Origin: Anaeramoeba flamelloides
Lineage: Eukaryota; Metamonada; Anaeramoebidae
NCBI GenBank assembly: GCA_027625915.1
Contig: JANTQA010000023.1
Span: forward strand, 19,406,001 to 19,470,000
Direction of reading: 5' to 3'
Length of the DNA: 64,000 nucleotides
Below are positions 44,077 to 61,890 of this stretch, piece after piece. Position 1 is the stretch's first letter. Every line of letters starts with the position of its first letter. The notes below the pieces were generated by a model. It worked only from the letters and a program-made list of their open reading frames with translations, was not told where the DNA came from and searched no databases. Position numbers and translations under genes: made by a program.

Positions 44077-47000
44077 TACAAAAATTTACAAACTTTTTTG
44101 AAAAAAAAAAAAAAAGAAAATAAAAATAACTTTTATCAAAAATTAGAAACCAAATAAATTTATAAAAAATTACAAAAAATAAAAAAAATCCAAAAATTAA
44201 AAAGTTTACCCAAATAAAAAGCTATTTGAGTATATATTTATATATAAAAAGATGAAAACATATTTTATTCTTTGATTTTTAAAACACTGTGGAAGAATGA
44301 CGCATTGAATTTATTAAAATAATACTTTTTTTTGTATATTTATTTTGGAATACATTGGTTAAAAATCACTTTTCAGCAAGTGAGTGCATTTTACGAATTT
44401 AAAGTTTAAAATCTGTTTTTGGTATTTAAAACCTTAAAATAAAATATTTAACCCACTCTATTTACATTTTTATAGCGGGGTTGGAGATATATTTACTAAA
44501 TCACAAGAAAGTTTCTAAAAACAGGATTATTTTTATCAAATCACGATATTTTAGATATATTTTATAATTAATAATATCACAATAATATCCTAAATCAGGA
44601 TATTCAATACAATCACTATAACTTTCGAAAATCACGATAAATCACAAAATATTGTGATAAAGATTAAATTATGACATAATAATTAGTAGTTTTTTGCTAA
44701 TTCAACGATTTTTTCAAAGATAAAAATTACATTGTATTAAAAAAAGATCTTTGAAAAAAAAAATGACTTCTAAAAAACAACAAGAACAAAAAATATACTC
44801 GGTTTAATCAATGATCGTATTAAAGATTTTCATTGTATTTTTTTTTTTTTTTGGTTTTTGTTTGACAAATCGATTGATATTTTTAAAAACCACAAAGGTA
44901 ATCAAAAAGTAAATTAATAGTTTCTAAGTTAATTGTTATCTTATAAATTGTGTTGAATAAAATAGAGACTAAAACAACAAAATCTTCACTTGTTCTTTTT
45001 CAAAAAATATTTTATTGGGTTAAAACATTTTCTTTATTCTCTGAAAGTTGAAAGCAAGATGGTAAATTTTTCAAAAGCTTTCAGAGCTTCAACCATTATC
45101 AACAATAACTAATTTTTATTTTGAAGATTTTTTTTTTATCTTCTTCTACTCTCCATATCTTTAAATAGTACAGAAAATACAACTAGAGGTTAAAAGAAGT
45201 TTTTTCTTTGATCAATTACCAATAAGATGGAAAATTATCCCTTTGTTCTTTTTGGCTATTTAATTTTTAAAGCTAATTACTCCATTTTTACAAAACATCA
45301 TCTAAATTATATTCAAGTACACTGTTGGAATATATGATTCTTTGTTTGATCATAAACTTTATAGGTTATTTTTCAATTGTAAAAAAAATTGAAAAGAAAT
45401 AAATTAAATTTTCTCAAGTACCAAAAAATCGTCCCCGTACTTTACTAATTCTTTGTATCTTCTTAACATTTTCAACATTTGAAAATATTATGTAACTCTT
45501 CAAAAATTTTAAAAAAGAAAAGCTTTGTAAAAGTCTCAAAGCTTTGTTAAAAGTCATCTGATTTTTTTAAAGTTATTTCAAAAAAAAATTAAACCAAATA
45601 ACGTTGTATATTAGGACCACTTTATCGAATAAATGAAAATATATACAACATTTAGTTATGAAATATTACTTATAAAGTGGAATCAAATAATAAAATATTA
45701 AAAAAATACGAAATTTACTTCAAAATTTCATGAACACTATATTAATCATTTTGAAAATTCAAATAAAAGTTGGAAAATGCCAGTATTTCAAAAAGAACCC
45801 CACACTAGCCACAAAAAAAAAGTTAATAATAAATACATCTTAATCAATAATATACCAAATCATTCCTGAAATGTATAACTGTTATTTATTAACTGAAAAG
45901 GTGTTTTTTTACTTTATAATCCGAAACAAAGATAAAATTTATTATGTTGTTTAAAATCCAAAAAAAAAAAAAAAAAAAAAAAAAAGAATAAATAGAAAAA
46001 ATCGATAAGAAAATTAAGATCATTTTTTCTAGATGTAAACCAAAAATGAAAGATATTGAAATGTTTAGTATAAATATATACTAATCAAAAAAAATCGAAG
46101 TGAGAATTTAACAGTAATTTTAAACACAAGTATATGTCTTAATAACATTGCATATTAATAATTATGAATTTTATGAATTTCATATAGATTTCCTATATAT
46201 CTATCAAATTAGGATATCTTTTGAAATCATACAATATCATTAGTGAATCAAATTATTGTACCACGCCCCTTCTCTCTTTATTATTTTTTTCTAGAGAGAT
46301 ATCAAGAGATTTTCTTCTAAGAAACTTTCCCCTATTGTTGGAATTTTTTTAGGTTAATATTATTTTTTGAAAAAATAATTCCATAAAGAAAAAGGAAAAA
46401 AACTTAGTTATTTTATTGGGAGTGTTTTTGTTTTGTTTTTATACCATATTTTTTCAAAACAAGATTTCAATTTTTAGATTAAAATTAGTTTTCCAAATTT
46501 CCTCAAATTTGTGTTTTTTTTTTAATTATATAATTAGATTTTTTTTTCTTTCTTTATTTTTTCTTTTTCTTTATTTTTTCTTTTTCTTTCTTTTACTTTT
46601 CTTTCTTAATTCTTTTTGATCAAGAAAAAAACAAAAAAAATATTTGAAAACAACAATAAAAATTTGAAAAAAATTGTCATTCTAAAGTGTTTTATAATCA
46701 ATAAATTTTTAAATAAAAACTCTTCATGTTAATTCTTTTTCAATGAAATTTCAGTAATATAAAATTCATAATACTCTTTTCAAAAATTAGTATTTGCTTT
46801 TTTTATGTTTTGATTTTATTAATTGTTTTCATTATAGAAACACCATACTTTTTACATGTTTAGAAAGATTTAAAAATTAAATTCTTTCTCATTTTTAATA
46901 ATTGGTCCTTATTTAATATATTTAAGAAGATATATATATATATATATATATTTGAGTTATTATTTCAGCTGAGTTGCAATTTTTGAACTAAAGTATGTGA

Positions 47001-47189
47001 ATTTAAATTTTTTTGTAAGACTTTTTTAAAAATTAATTTCTACAATTCCTTTTGGCCAAATAATGTAGTAAGATTAAATATCACCAATCAATAAACTTGT
47101 AATTGTTAAATATATATATATATATTTATATTCAAGAATAAAAATAAAAAGGAAAAAATCAACAAAATTATATGTTCAAATTTATTTAT
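44077..47189. other. Large AT-rich spacer
   Basis: No supported gene. 44515-44670 has several short ATCACGAT/AATCACAA motifs. A-runs and a (TA)n tract lie at 45959-45985 and 46930-46952. The 46416-46619 frame is a T-rich artefact. Confidence 0.5.
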
Positions 47190-47794
47190 GCAGCATTCCA
47201 AAGTTACTATAAATTTTTTTCAATATCAAATTTTGATATTGATATAGATTTTTATAAAATTAAATATACGAATAATTAAGCTCATATTGAAAATATTTTT
47301 TTCATAAATGAGTTGATATTAAAAATAAACTTCTGATGTGATCAAAAAAAAATTCTTTTTTTAGAGTAAATTTTAAGTTTTTTCTCAATGAATTTTCGAT
47401 GTTTATAGTGATTTTGGGTTTTTAAAAATTTATTTTTTTGAAAGTCAGAAAATATTCTTGAATATTGGTACAGTCGGTTTCACTTTTAAGGCACAAACTT
47501 ACAACGAAATTTAAGGCACAAAAAAATCTCAAATTAAGGCACAAAATTTGGAATTTTAATTTTTACAAATAATTTTTACTGGAATCTGAATTTTGTGCTT
47601 TAATTTGAGATTTTTTTTGTGCCTTAAATTTCGTTGTAAGTTTGTGCCTTAAAAGTGAAACTGACTGTACATTTAGTAAAAAATTATTTTATTCTGGATA
47701 TCAGCTTTATTATTACCATACTCAACTTTTTAAAAATCTATATCAACATCAAAATTTGAGTGAAAAAATTCCATGGTAGCTTTGAATGGACTGT
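47190..47794. mobile_element. MITE, family G, copy 1, containing a hairpin MITE
   Basis: The left end CAGCATTCCAAAGTTACTAT and the right end ATGGTAGCTTTGAATGGACTGTA are complementary, as are the inner ATTGATATAGATTTTTA and its mate near 47735. The hairpin MITE at 47469-47669 is nested inside. Confidence 0.78.
47469..47669. mobile_element. Hairpin MITE, copy 7
   Basis: TACAGTCGGTTTCACTTTTA ... AAAAGTGAAACTGACTGTA, with TA at both ends and nearly intact arms. Nested in the family G element. Confidence 0.92.
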
Positions 47795-48679
47795 ATCATC
47801 GAATTTTAGAGAAAAAATAAGGATTAATAAAATTAAGTAAGAAAAAAAAAATTGATATTTTTATATTAAAAAACAGTGTTTTTCAATAAAAAGTAATTTT
47901 AATTCTTCAATACTCACCTTAATTTATCATATTTAATTTTCATTTGTTCTGTGAATGCAAGACACAACAAAAAAAAGCACATAGTCTCACTTCAATTAGT
48001 ATTCAAACAAAAATTTAATATGAGAGAAATAATAAAATCAAAAAAAATCTCAGACAATAGTAAATCAAATTTTTCCAGTATTCTGAAAAAAAACTTTTGT
48101 TCAAAAATCAAAAAGAGTAAATAATGGTCAGTAAAGTGTTTTTGAAAACTTATATTTATTAAAAATAAAAAGAAACAAATTCAAAAAAAATCGGAGAACA
48201 CATCTTGTTATTTGTAAAAATTATCATGATTTAAGGAGACAATTAAACAGCTTGAATAGTATAAACTCATTTATAATGCGATCTCCCAAAGTTAGAAATG
48301 TATATTAAAGAACTTTTGAAATGATTTTTTTTATTTTGGGTTCTAAATGATGGTTATTTTACTTTTTCATTTTCACATTCTGAAATAAGTCTACCAAGGC
48401 AATATTAAAAAAAAATTTTCTTATTCATTTTTCTTACAAAAATCACATAAAAAATGTTTTTGATAGTATTATTTTAATAAATGTGAACAATTTCCACTTC
48501 TTTTACATTTTCTTATCTCGTGAAAATAGTGATTTCAGATTACAAAAAAATTCTTTGAAAACACTATTCATAAAAGTATGAAAAAGTATTTGAAAACTTT
48601 TTCTTAACCAATTATCCAATTCCAATACAAAATGGAAAACCTTTCAATAAACAACACTTCACAATTTAAATGAGTTAAC
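47795..48679. other. AT-rich spacer
   Basis: No supported gene or clear repeat seen. Confidence 0.45.
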
Positions 48680-49140
48680 TGTTGAGAGAAAAATGTTGGA
48701 CAAAGAAAAATAGTTGTACAGCAATTTTAATTTTGAACCTTATTGAAAATGATTTTTAATTTCAATCGTTTGTGAAATAAATAAAGAAAATAACAATAAT
48801 CTACTTATTAGAATAACGGTTAATGTAATTCTACTTTTTGCAAAACCTTATCTCTTATAATCTAAAGCAAGTTTAAAAATTGCCATTTTCAGAATTAATA
48901 GTAAACTTTACTAGAACTTGGATTTTTGTTAAAAAGAACAAGATCTATTTTAGTTATCAACCATTTAAATGAGTATTCTACATAAACCACAGAACAATGA
49001 ACTTGTAACACTTTTAAACCTGGATTTATATAAAAGTCGCCTAGCTCTCAATAGGATTTGATTTTCAATTTTACTAATGGTTCCCAATTAAAAATGGCTT
49101 CCAACTATTTTTCTGTGTTAAACTTTTTTCTCTCAACAGC
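48680..49140. mobile_element. MITE, family B, copy 3 (diverged)
   Basis: The ends CTGTTGAGAGAAAAATGTTG and TTTTTTCTCTCAACAG are complementary. The interior resembles family B (TTATTAGAATAACGGTTAAT, TAGTAAACTTTACTAGAACT). It ends about 330 bp before the Cpn60 start codon. Confidence 0.7.
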
Positions 49141-49426
49141 AAGATCAAAAGCTATTAAAACACCAAAGTAGTCCTTAAAAAAATAATTAGTTTGTCTTCA
49201 ATTATTTTCAAAATGTTGAATTAAAGAAAACATTTGGAGCTAAATTATTTTATCTAACGCTTCTTTTTAGAGTAATTGAAAAATAAATTACTTTAACCCT
49301 TTCTAAAACAATAAAATAACAGTTCTAATAAATCACTTGTGCCTGTTCAAATACAACAAAAAAGCGCAAAAAACAAGCCTACAGTATTTTAGGTTGTAAA
49401 TATATTTGTATTGGGCCAAAAATTAG

Positions 49427-51798
<2,372 letters not shown>

Positions 51799-52129
51799 AT
51801 TATGATTGAATTCATTTTTTTTATATTTCAGTATCAAATCTTTAGATTTTAGTTTGAGCAATTATTTTATACTTTTTCAAAAGTTTCTTTCTTTTATTTT
51901 TATCGCTTTTCAATTATATTTAGATTTTACATAGTTTACCAACCTTGATTTAAATATTTGGTGTTTCTTTATGTTATGTTTTTGAAATCTTTTTTTGAAG
52001 ATTTTTTTATTATTTTTATTTGATTAAATTAGTAGGCATACAGGAACAAATATTGTTTTAGTGTTTTTGATTTTTGTTTTTTTTTTTTTTTTTTTAAATT
52101 AGTCTGATTTTACGAATTATATTTAGAAT
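51799..52129. other. Cpn60 3' flank
   Basis: AT-rich, with a T-run at 52077-52095. No defined terminator seen. Confidence 0.4.
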
Positions 52130-53465
52130 TCACATTTTGATTCTTTTTTGAAAAAAACTTTAAATAATTCTTTTTTTGATCCAATGTAATCAAATCATTC
52201 TTTTTTTATTTCATTGATAAGTTAGAACTTATTTCTTGTTTAAATTTTGTTTTTTCAAGGAATCTCTATCTTTCTCAAATACAAATAATTAATAAAGAGG
52301 TTTTTGTAAATTAGTAAAAAAGAATTTAATATTTCCCAAAAAATAAATATTTGGGGTTTTTCTACTTTAAATTTTAGTTTTAATAATAAACTCTTTTTCA
52401 AACAAAAGGGCACACCTCTCAAATCATCAATACTATTGAATTTGATTGTTGATAAGATAATTACTTATTGGTGATTTTCATTTTAATTATTCGTTTTTTC
52501 ATTTTTTTTTTTTTTTTTATTCATGGATATTGAACAGGTTGGAAAAAGAAAAAAAAAACAAGATAAGAAGAAAACAATTTGGAAATAATCCGCCAAGTAA
52601 CAATGGAAACAACTAAGTTTGATTTCGAATTAGTTAGAAATAGGAATTAAGAAAGACCATTATTGGATTGATGTATGAAACAAAGAAAAGAGAAAATAAA
52701 GAAAAAAAACCAATTCCAACAAAATATTCAGATGAATTTTGGCTTTATCTTTTAAAATGAAACTTTAAATGATAAAAGTTTGAAGTGTAAAGTTTGAATA
52801 GTAAAGAACTTTTTTCCAATCCATTGTTGTTCAATAGTTTTTACTGATTTTATAATTTTTTTTTTTCTAATTTACAAAATTGGATTTCGCATTTCAAATA
52901 AAAGGGCAGACCAATTTTTAAAATATTTATTTTTTGTTTTGTTTTGTTTTGTTTTAATAGGTTTTAAATCTTTAGTTGAGTGTTTTTTTTTTAGGTTTTA
53001 AAGAGTTTCCTATATTTTAAAATGATACTTGAATTAATTTAATTCGGTTGTGAATAATTCTTAAAAATCCATGTACCCTTTTTTTTTGAAAAGGGGTTTA
53101 TTTTCAACAATTCTGTGGTTTTCCTGTTTATTCCTGTTAAGTAAATTATTTTGTATCAAAATGGAATGAACTAATTTTTTTTTTTTAAAATAGATTTGTT
53201 ACCAAATAAAAAAATCTTTTTTTGATAGTATGGAATTGGAAGATGATAATTTTTGGATGTTTTTGAAAAAGGGTTTGAAAATACACTTTAACAAATACAA
53301 AATGTTGTTAAAAATTGATTACTTTAGAATCATTTTAATATTATATTTCCAATTTATAAATAACCATGATTTTAAAAATATTACAAAATTTAATTGATTT
53401 GTGAACTCTGATTATAGTTTCCTACTTTTTGAAAATTTTTAATAATGGTAATAATATTGCAAAAG
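52130..53465 (+). pseudogene. Dispersed repeat R, longest copy
   Basis: The 5' part matches 19930-20180, the middle (52383-53100) matches 25768-26490 and the 3' part matches 20350-20480. The decayed frame in the middle again gives KGHTSQIINTIEF, then KRKKKQDKKK, a GTAACA..ACTAAG gap of about 21 nt and KKDHYWID, with stops in between. The source family is not recognised. Two copies lie a few hundred bases downstream of host genes (copine and Cpn60). Confidence 0.5.
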
Positions 53466-54252
53466 ATTTGATGTGCAAGTCCCTTGAAAAAGGGTTATTA
53501 AAACCCATTAATTGCAAATATTGGAAACATTTCAAACCTAGCATAAATACATATCTCAATCAAAGTAAAAATAATGTTATGAAAAAATGGTGAAAAAATA
53601 TTACAACTAGTTTTTTATTAAATAGGGTTAAATTTGATAAATATATATCCATTATCTCCTTGGTTATTTGATTTTTTTTTTGATTTTCATTTAGAAAGGA
53701 TCAAATCATGTGTTATATAATTTCAAATATTTACCTGGGATTTGATATTACTAAAAAATGACTTAATAATTGAATTAAATTATCAATGAAAATAATTAGT
53801 TTAATAAGCAATGATTTTGGTTTGAATTAAAATGAAGATGAAAATAAAAAAAAAACAAAACTCTAATACAAATTGAAAGTTTATATCTTGTAATTTGGCT
53901 ATATTACCCCCAAACTTAAATTTTAATTTCAAAAAGGTTAGCTTCAATTCTAAAAAAAAATATTAAAAATTTCTATTAAAATAATTTTTCGAAAGTTTTA
54001 AAAATTATTTTTTTATATTTATTCAGTAAAGTTAAATGTTATATAGATTAGAAATCTTTTACTTCGCCATAACATATTTTAAAGATATTTGTATCTGGAT
54101 CAATAAAAAAATTATATAATCCTTATCCATGAGTTCATTTTCCCAAATAATTGTTATAAAGATAAGTAGAAATTGTTTTTTTATATAGAACAAAATATTT
54201 ATTAAAAATAACATTTAAAATTAATGAAGGGTTAAAAAATTTAGGTTTTGAT
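53466..54252. other. AT-rich spacer
   Basis: Nothing recognised. Confidence 0.4.
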
Positions 54253-54842
54253 ATAAGGTATTTCCAAAAAACTGAGGCATTTTTTTTTACATTTCATAAA
54301 AAAACATCATTGCTAGTGAAAGGGTTCATAAATTGACAATATCAAATTACGTTCAATATTAAGACCAATTGGGCCAATGACCATAGGTATCTATTTCAAA
54401 ATATGTTTGATGACATATTTCCAAAAAAAGAAGAAAAATAATAGTACTTTTTTTGGTGAGAACAATGTACGACCGATATCAATAAAAAACGAAAAATATG
54501 GAAAGGGAACAAATGGTTTTTTAAACGAGAAAATGTAGTTATATGTTTTTCATTCAATTTGAAAATTTTTTTTTGAGATTAAAAACGTTATGAAAAGAGT
54601 TTTTTCAATCAAAAAGAAAATAAAAAACACCAATTTTAACCGTAAAAAATATCTGATACAATTGAGATCAGAAAATTTAATATCTTTTATTTATGTAATA
54701 CAATACTAAGAAACGGTTTGGATTATTACCAGGAATCAATAAACAGTGGTTAATTATTTTGGGTGTTTAAATACTTTTTTAGGGTTTTGTTTAATAGATC
54801 TATTTTAAAATAAATTTACCCTGCTTTATTGGAAATAACATA
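54253..54842. mobile_element. MITE, family D, copy 2
   Basis: TAAGGTATTTCCAAAAAACT at the left end and TTTATTGGAAATAACATATA at the right. The interior is in opposite orientation to 43489-44076. A terminal-like TTTCCAAAAAA also lies at about 54419. Non-coding. Confidence 0.75.
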
Positions 54843-55592
54843 TAAAATAATTTTATGTCGTTTTTAGAAAAAACAAAGACACTACAAATATAATTTAGAA
54901 ATCCCAAAATTAATGAATGAGAAATCTAATTGAGCGCTACTCAATAAAAAAGAAAATAAATAAATAGAACATGTTTGGAATGTAATTAGATTTTGTAGAA
55001 TTTAAAATAATTGGTTAAAATTAAAGATAGTTCTCGATTTTTCTGAATTTAAAAAAATATATAGATATAAAAAAGAATGGCTACCCAAATGTTAAAATTT
55101 AGAAATTTATCAATTATTATAAGAGATATTCTTATTTTAAGAGAAAAATATTTCAAATTAATGAAAGGGGGAAAAGGGGACAAAAGTTGAATATCATTGA
55201 AAAAAGGATGTAATTTAAATTGGAAATACCAAGTCTATTAAAATAATTGTGAAATATGGATTTCTGAATTAAAAAAAAATAATTTTTCAATTATTTTAAT
55301 AAATAATATTTTTATTAATATTATTAATAAATAAGATTCAATATCTTGATTAGATCCACAGAGTAGAATATATTGAAATCTTTAATTGATTTTTCAAAAT
55401 TTAAATTTAGAGTTTAATATAAAAATGGGGTGGTTGCTCTTCTAATGTAGCAATTTTGTTTTGAAAGTGTGCTCTTGAACAATTCACCTTAGTTATTAAA
55501 AATAAAATTTTCCAAGAACTAAATTACTTTTTCAACACCATGCATGACTCAAGTTTTTATTTTCAATTATTTTATGTAGTGTAAAAGTAATT
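54843..55592. other. AT-rich spacer
   Basis: Nothing recognised. Confidence 0.4.
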
Positions 55593-56043
55593 ATACACCG
55601 TTCCAAGGCTACCATAAAATTTAAAATAAAACACTATTGAAATTTCTATTCTTATTTTCTATTTTCAAAAAATTCCGAAATAAAAATTATTATTCCAAAA
55701 AAATTTTCAATAAATGAGCTATTATTCAAATTTTTTAAAATCAATAAAAAAAAATCCAAGATCCCATGAAACTTCAAAATTATCAGTCCAAAGAAGTTCA
55801 AAAAAAATATCAATATTTCCTGATCTTTAAAAATTTACCATTTTTGAACAATATTTACAAGTGCTTCAAGAATCAAAAAAATTTTTTTTTATTGATTTTA
55901 AAAAATTTGAATAATAGCTCATTTATTGAAATTTTTTTTGGAATAATAACTTTTATTTCGGAATTTTTTGAAAATAGAAAATAAGAATAGAATACCCAAA
56001 AGTGTTTTGTTTAAAATTTTATGGTAGACTTGGAAAGACTGTA
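55593..56043. mobile_element. MITE, family G, copy 2 (long-arm foldback)
   Basis: TACACCGTTCCAAGGCTACC at the left is mirrored by TAGACTTGGAAAGACTGTA at the right. Pairing then continues for about 150 bp on each arm (for example TTTTCAATAAATGAGCTATT against AATAGCTCATTTATTGAAAT). It could form a long hairpin RNA. The open frame inside is a by-product. Confidence 0.82.
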
Positions 56044-56193
56044 AAACTTAAAATAACAGGATGTGAATTTATTTTAAAATATCTAACAAAATCCAATTAT
56101 CAAAAAAAAAAAAAAAATTAAAGATTATCAATATTTAAAATCCTCTTACTGATTCTAGAATAATAATCCAATTTGTTGTTAATTTTGTTAATT

Positions 56194-56230
<37 letters not shown>

Positions 56231-56259
56231 CGATCTTGAGTTTCTCTACTAAACTATTT

Positions 56260-56934
56260 TTCAGTCAAAGGGGCCCAGTTGTAATCGTATAATACACGTG
56301 TTTAAAAGGTTTGCATAGATATTAGAAGAAAAATTTTATTTTTGAAATTTTCAAAATTGAAATCATTTTTAAACATTTTTGTTTTTTTTTTTCGATTTTT
56401 TTTTAAAAAGTCATTTAGTTGCAAAAAAATTTTTTTTTACAAGATCAATAGTCACTTGGTAAAAATGTGTTATTCGAATTTCATTGAAGCCATGTAAAGA
56501 TTGTTGAGAAATATATTGATTTCTATTGCAATTCAATTCGATCTTTGATCTTGATATTTGTTTAATAAATGTGAAAAAATTTCACTTCATTTTCATTTCC
56601 TTTTTCAAATAGAGACTACAAATACCAACAAACTTTGTTTGAGGGCTTAATTTCTGAAAGAAAGGTATGGAAAATGAAGTGAAAAATGTTTCATATTTAT
56701 TATTCAAATACCAGTAGAAGTTCAAAACGAACATCGTTGTTTTTCTCAATAGGGCCCTAAGAATTTGAGTTTTTCAATTTTTAAGAAAAGCTATTGATTA
56801 ATTAATATTCTTTCAGACATGTATCAACATTTCTTTGAGGTGTATTATGATGTTTATTTCTTATTTGTTCTTCAAAGGTCAATTATATAAAATAATTGAT
56901 ATTTTAAAAAAAATGTTGGGCCACTTTGACTGAA
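56260..56934. mobile_element. MITE, family E, copy with both ends
   Basis: The left TTCAGTCAAAGGGGCCCAG and right TTGGGCCACTTTGACTGAA are terminal inverted repeats around 640 bp. An inner inverted pair (AAATTTCACTTCATTTTC near 56577, and its complement near 56670) is also present. A relative starts at 26706. Confidence 0.72.
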
Positions 56935-56959
56935 ACAGAGTTAAGTTTTCAACTGTGAA

Positions 56960-57321
56960 ACCCCATATGTATTATTTTCTTTTTGATTAAAAAGGTTCGT
57001 TATCAGAACTTATTTAATCTCGATAAAATTTTTAATAGAATAGAAATTAAATAAATGTATTTTATTATTTTTAAAATCATTTGTGTACCGGCCATCGTTC
57101 CAGTTTTTCATTGAAATTGTCAGGGTATTTTTTTTTTTTCATTTTCTGAAAATATTACAATGAATCATATTTTGAAATAAATATCTTAGTCATTGATTCA
57201 ATTGGTATTAAGATTTATATTAGTTTGACACTTTCTATAGATGAAAAACCCCACTCGTAAATGTGATTTTGTATCAAATGTAAAAAAAAATATTCCCTAC
57301 TTTTTTTGGAAATATCTTATA
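56960..57321. mobile_element. MITE, family D, truncated copy 3
   Basis: The right end TACTTTTTTTGGAAATATCTTA and the interior (TTTTTTTTTTTTCATTTTCTGA, CATTGATTCAATTGGTATTA) match the right two-thirds of 43489-44076. The left end is missing where it meets the family E element. Confidence 0.65.
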
Positions 57322-57805
57322 TTTTATAATATATATATATATATATTTCTTCTAATTTTTATTTTTTTGTTCTTAGGTCCAAATAAAAGAAATATTCTTT
57401 TCTAATATGGGATTCAGTTAATGTTTTTACTTTTTGAATAATGTATTTGGCATTTTTTTTTTATTATTACAAAAATCGATAATTTCCTTGAATTCTTGAT
57501 GGGTGATGTAATAAGTTTATTCTATTTATAATAAATATCCCTTTTAATCTATTTTATTAAAGATTTATTATTAATAATTTTAAAATTTAACTTCCATTTT
57601 CCATTTCTTCTTTGGAATTGTTTACAATTATTCTTTTATAATCAAGAAATTTTGATTTCGAAATATTGACTTTTCTTCATCAACTTTATTTTGATTTTTT
57701 TTAGTAAAGACATTAACTATAATTGAAAATGATTTGTATCTTTTATTCAGAAAGTTAGTTTTATTTCTAAATATTGATTGATCAGAAATATATTACTAAT
57801 CATAT
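57322..57805. other. AT-rich spacer with a (TA)n tract
   Basis: The (TA)n tract is at 57329-57347; otherwise nothing recognised. Confidence 0.4.
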
Positions 57806-57870
57806 TACAGCTGCTCCAAAGCTACCATGAATTTTTTTCAATATTAAATTTTGTTGTTGAATTGGAAAGA
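57806..57870. mobile_element. MITE, family G, terminal fragment
   Basis: TACAGCTGCTCCAAAGCTAC followed by ATGAATTTTTTTCAATATTA matches the left end of 47190-47794. No right end was found. Confidence 0.6.
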
Positions 57871-58299
57871 TGGAAAATTTGAGAATTCACAATAAGTAAT
57901 TGAGCAAGTTTGATCAAAGTTTTATTTTTTACTTCAGAAATTATTAAGATCGACTGAGTAATTAACGGAAGAATAGATTGAAGTGGGTGTCTTTGTTAAA
58001 AAATTTTTTTAATTAATTTGTTTGATATGTAGATTTTTATATAATAAAAAAATGCAAAATGGGGAATTAAAAAATCATTTATAAAAGAAAAATTGAAAAC
58101 AATTCAGAAAAGGAACAATTTATTTTAAAATTTAAATTCAATAATTTTAAAAATTAATAGAGGTGGAATTAAAGATCATGATCATAAATAAAGTTAAAAA
58201 AAATTAAAAAAATGATGGTAAAATAAAATAGTTCAAGCTATAAAAAATAAAATAAAAATAAAATTAAAGAAATCAATGAAAAAAAAGATTTTTAGGAAA

Positions 58300-60849
<2,550 letters not shown>

Positions 60850-61890
60850 TTTTTAAGGTTTACAATCCCTGAAATTTGAAAAAAGAGTATCTTGTGTTGG
60901 ATGTAAATACTTGGTAATTTGGTTCTTATCTGATCGATCTTGTGCTTGGTATGAGTTTTAAAGTGATTCAAAAAGGCAATTTTTGACAATTTACACTTTA
61001 TTTTTCCTCAATCCGAATTGAAGAGTGTAATATTAATTAGCGAGAACTGTAAGTAATAAAAAATGTGGTTTGTGGGTTATTGATTGAAATTTTTAATTAA
61101 ATTTAGAATTATTTTTACAGTAGACCAAATAAAGCATGCAAAAAAATTAAAATCAATGTTTCAAAATAAAAAGCGTGTTTTTTTTTCAAGAAGATCTATA
61201 CATCAGCCAATCAAAGAAATTGGCAATAAAGCCTAATTAAATAAGGTACTGATTTCTTAAAGTTCCATTATTTAATTCGAAAAAATTCTAAAAATAAAGG
61301 ATTAAATTGCAAAATTTATCTCAAAAAATAGAGTTAATTTTTATCAAATTTTTAGATCAAAAAAACAAATAATTTTAAAAAATTGAGATTATTACAAAAA
61401 ATTTCAAACGAATTACATTCCGAATAATTTTAATTTTACTTCAAACTTCAAAGATTTTACCTACAAAATTGAATTGAACTTAGGTATACTATTGAGTAGT
61501 CGATTAGATGTTACCTTGGAACAAGAAGAAAAAAAAAGCACGAGCTATATTTTTGAAACATGGATTATAGTCACTGTGCACGTATTATTTTGATCTTTAT
61601 ATCTTTATAAAAAACAAAATTTTTCATTTAGTTAATTGATGAAAAAATAAATCAAAATTATGGTCTACCACCCAAAAATCTCAATTTATTCTTGAACACC
61701 TATCAATCTATTAAACTTACACTTTCAATTCGGATTTCGGAAAAATTAAGTGTAAATTGTCAAAAATTGCGTTTTTGAAAGACTTTAAAACTCATACCAT
61801 GTACAATATTGATCAGATAAGAACCCGATTACCAAGTCTTTAAACCTTACACTTGTTAATCTTTTTCAAATTCCAGGGATAACTAGCCTT
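60850..61890. mobile_element. Foldback element with terminal inverted repeats of about 175 bp
   Basis: The left arm 60855-61030 (for example ACTTGGTAATTTGGTTCTTA, GGTATGAGTTTTAAAGTGAT, TTTTTGACAATTTACACTTT) is mirrored by 61715-61885 on the other strand with roughly 10-15% differences by eye. The 680-bp middle has no coding frame. No other copy is in the window. Confidence 0.75.

Noticed and set aside
44515-44670. Repeated ATCACGAT/AATCACAA motifs suggestive of a short array
   Set aside because: Spacing and sequence are irregular with no constant repeat and spacer pattern. Not a CRISPR or an ordered binding-site array.
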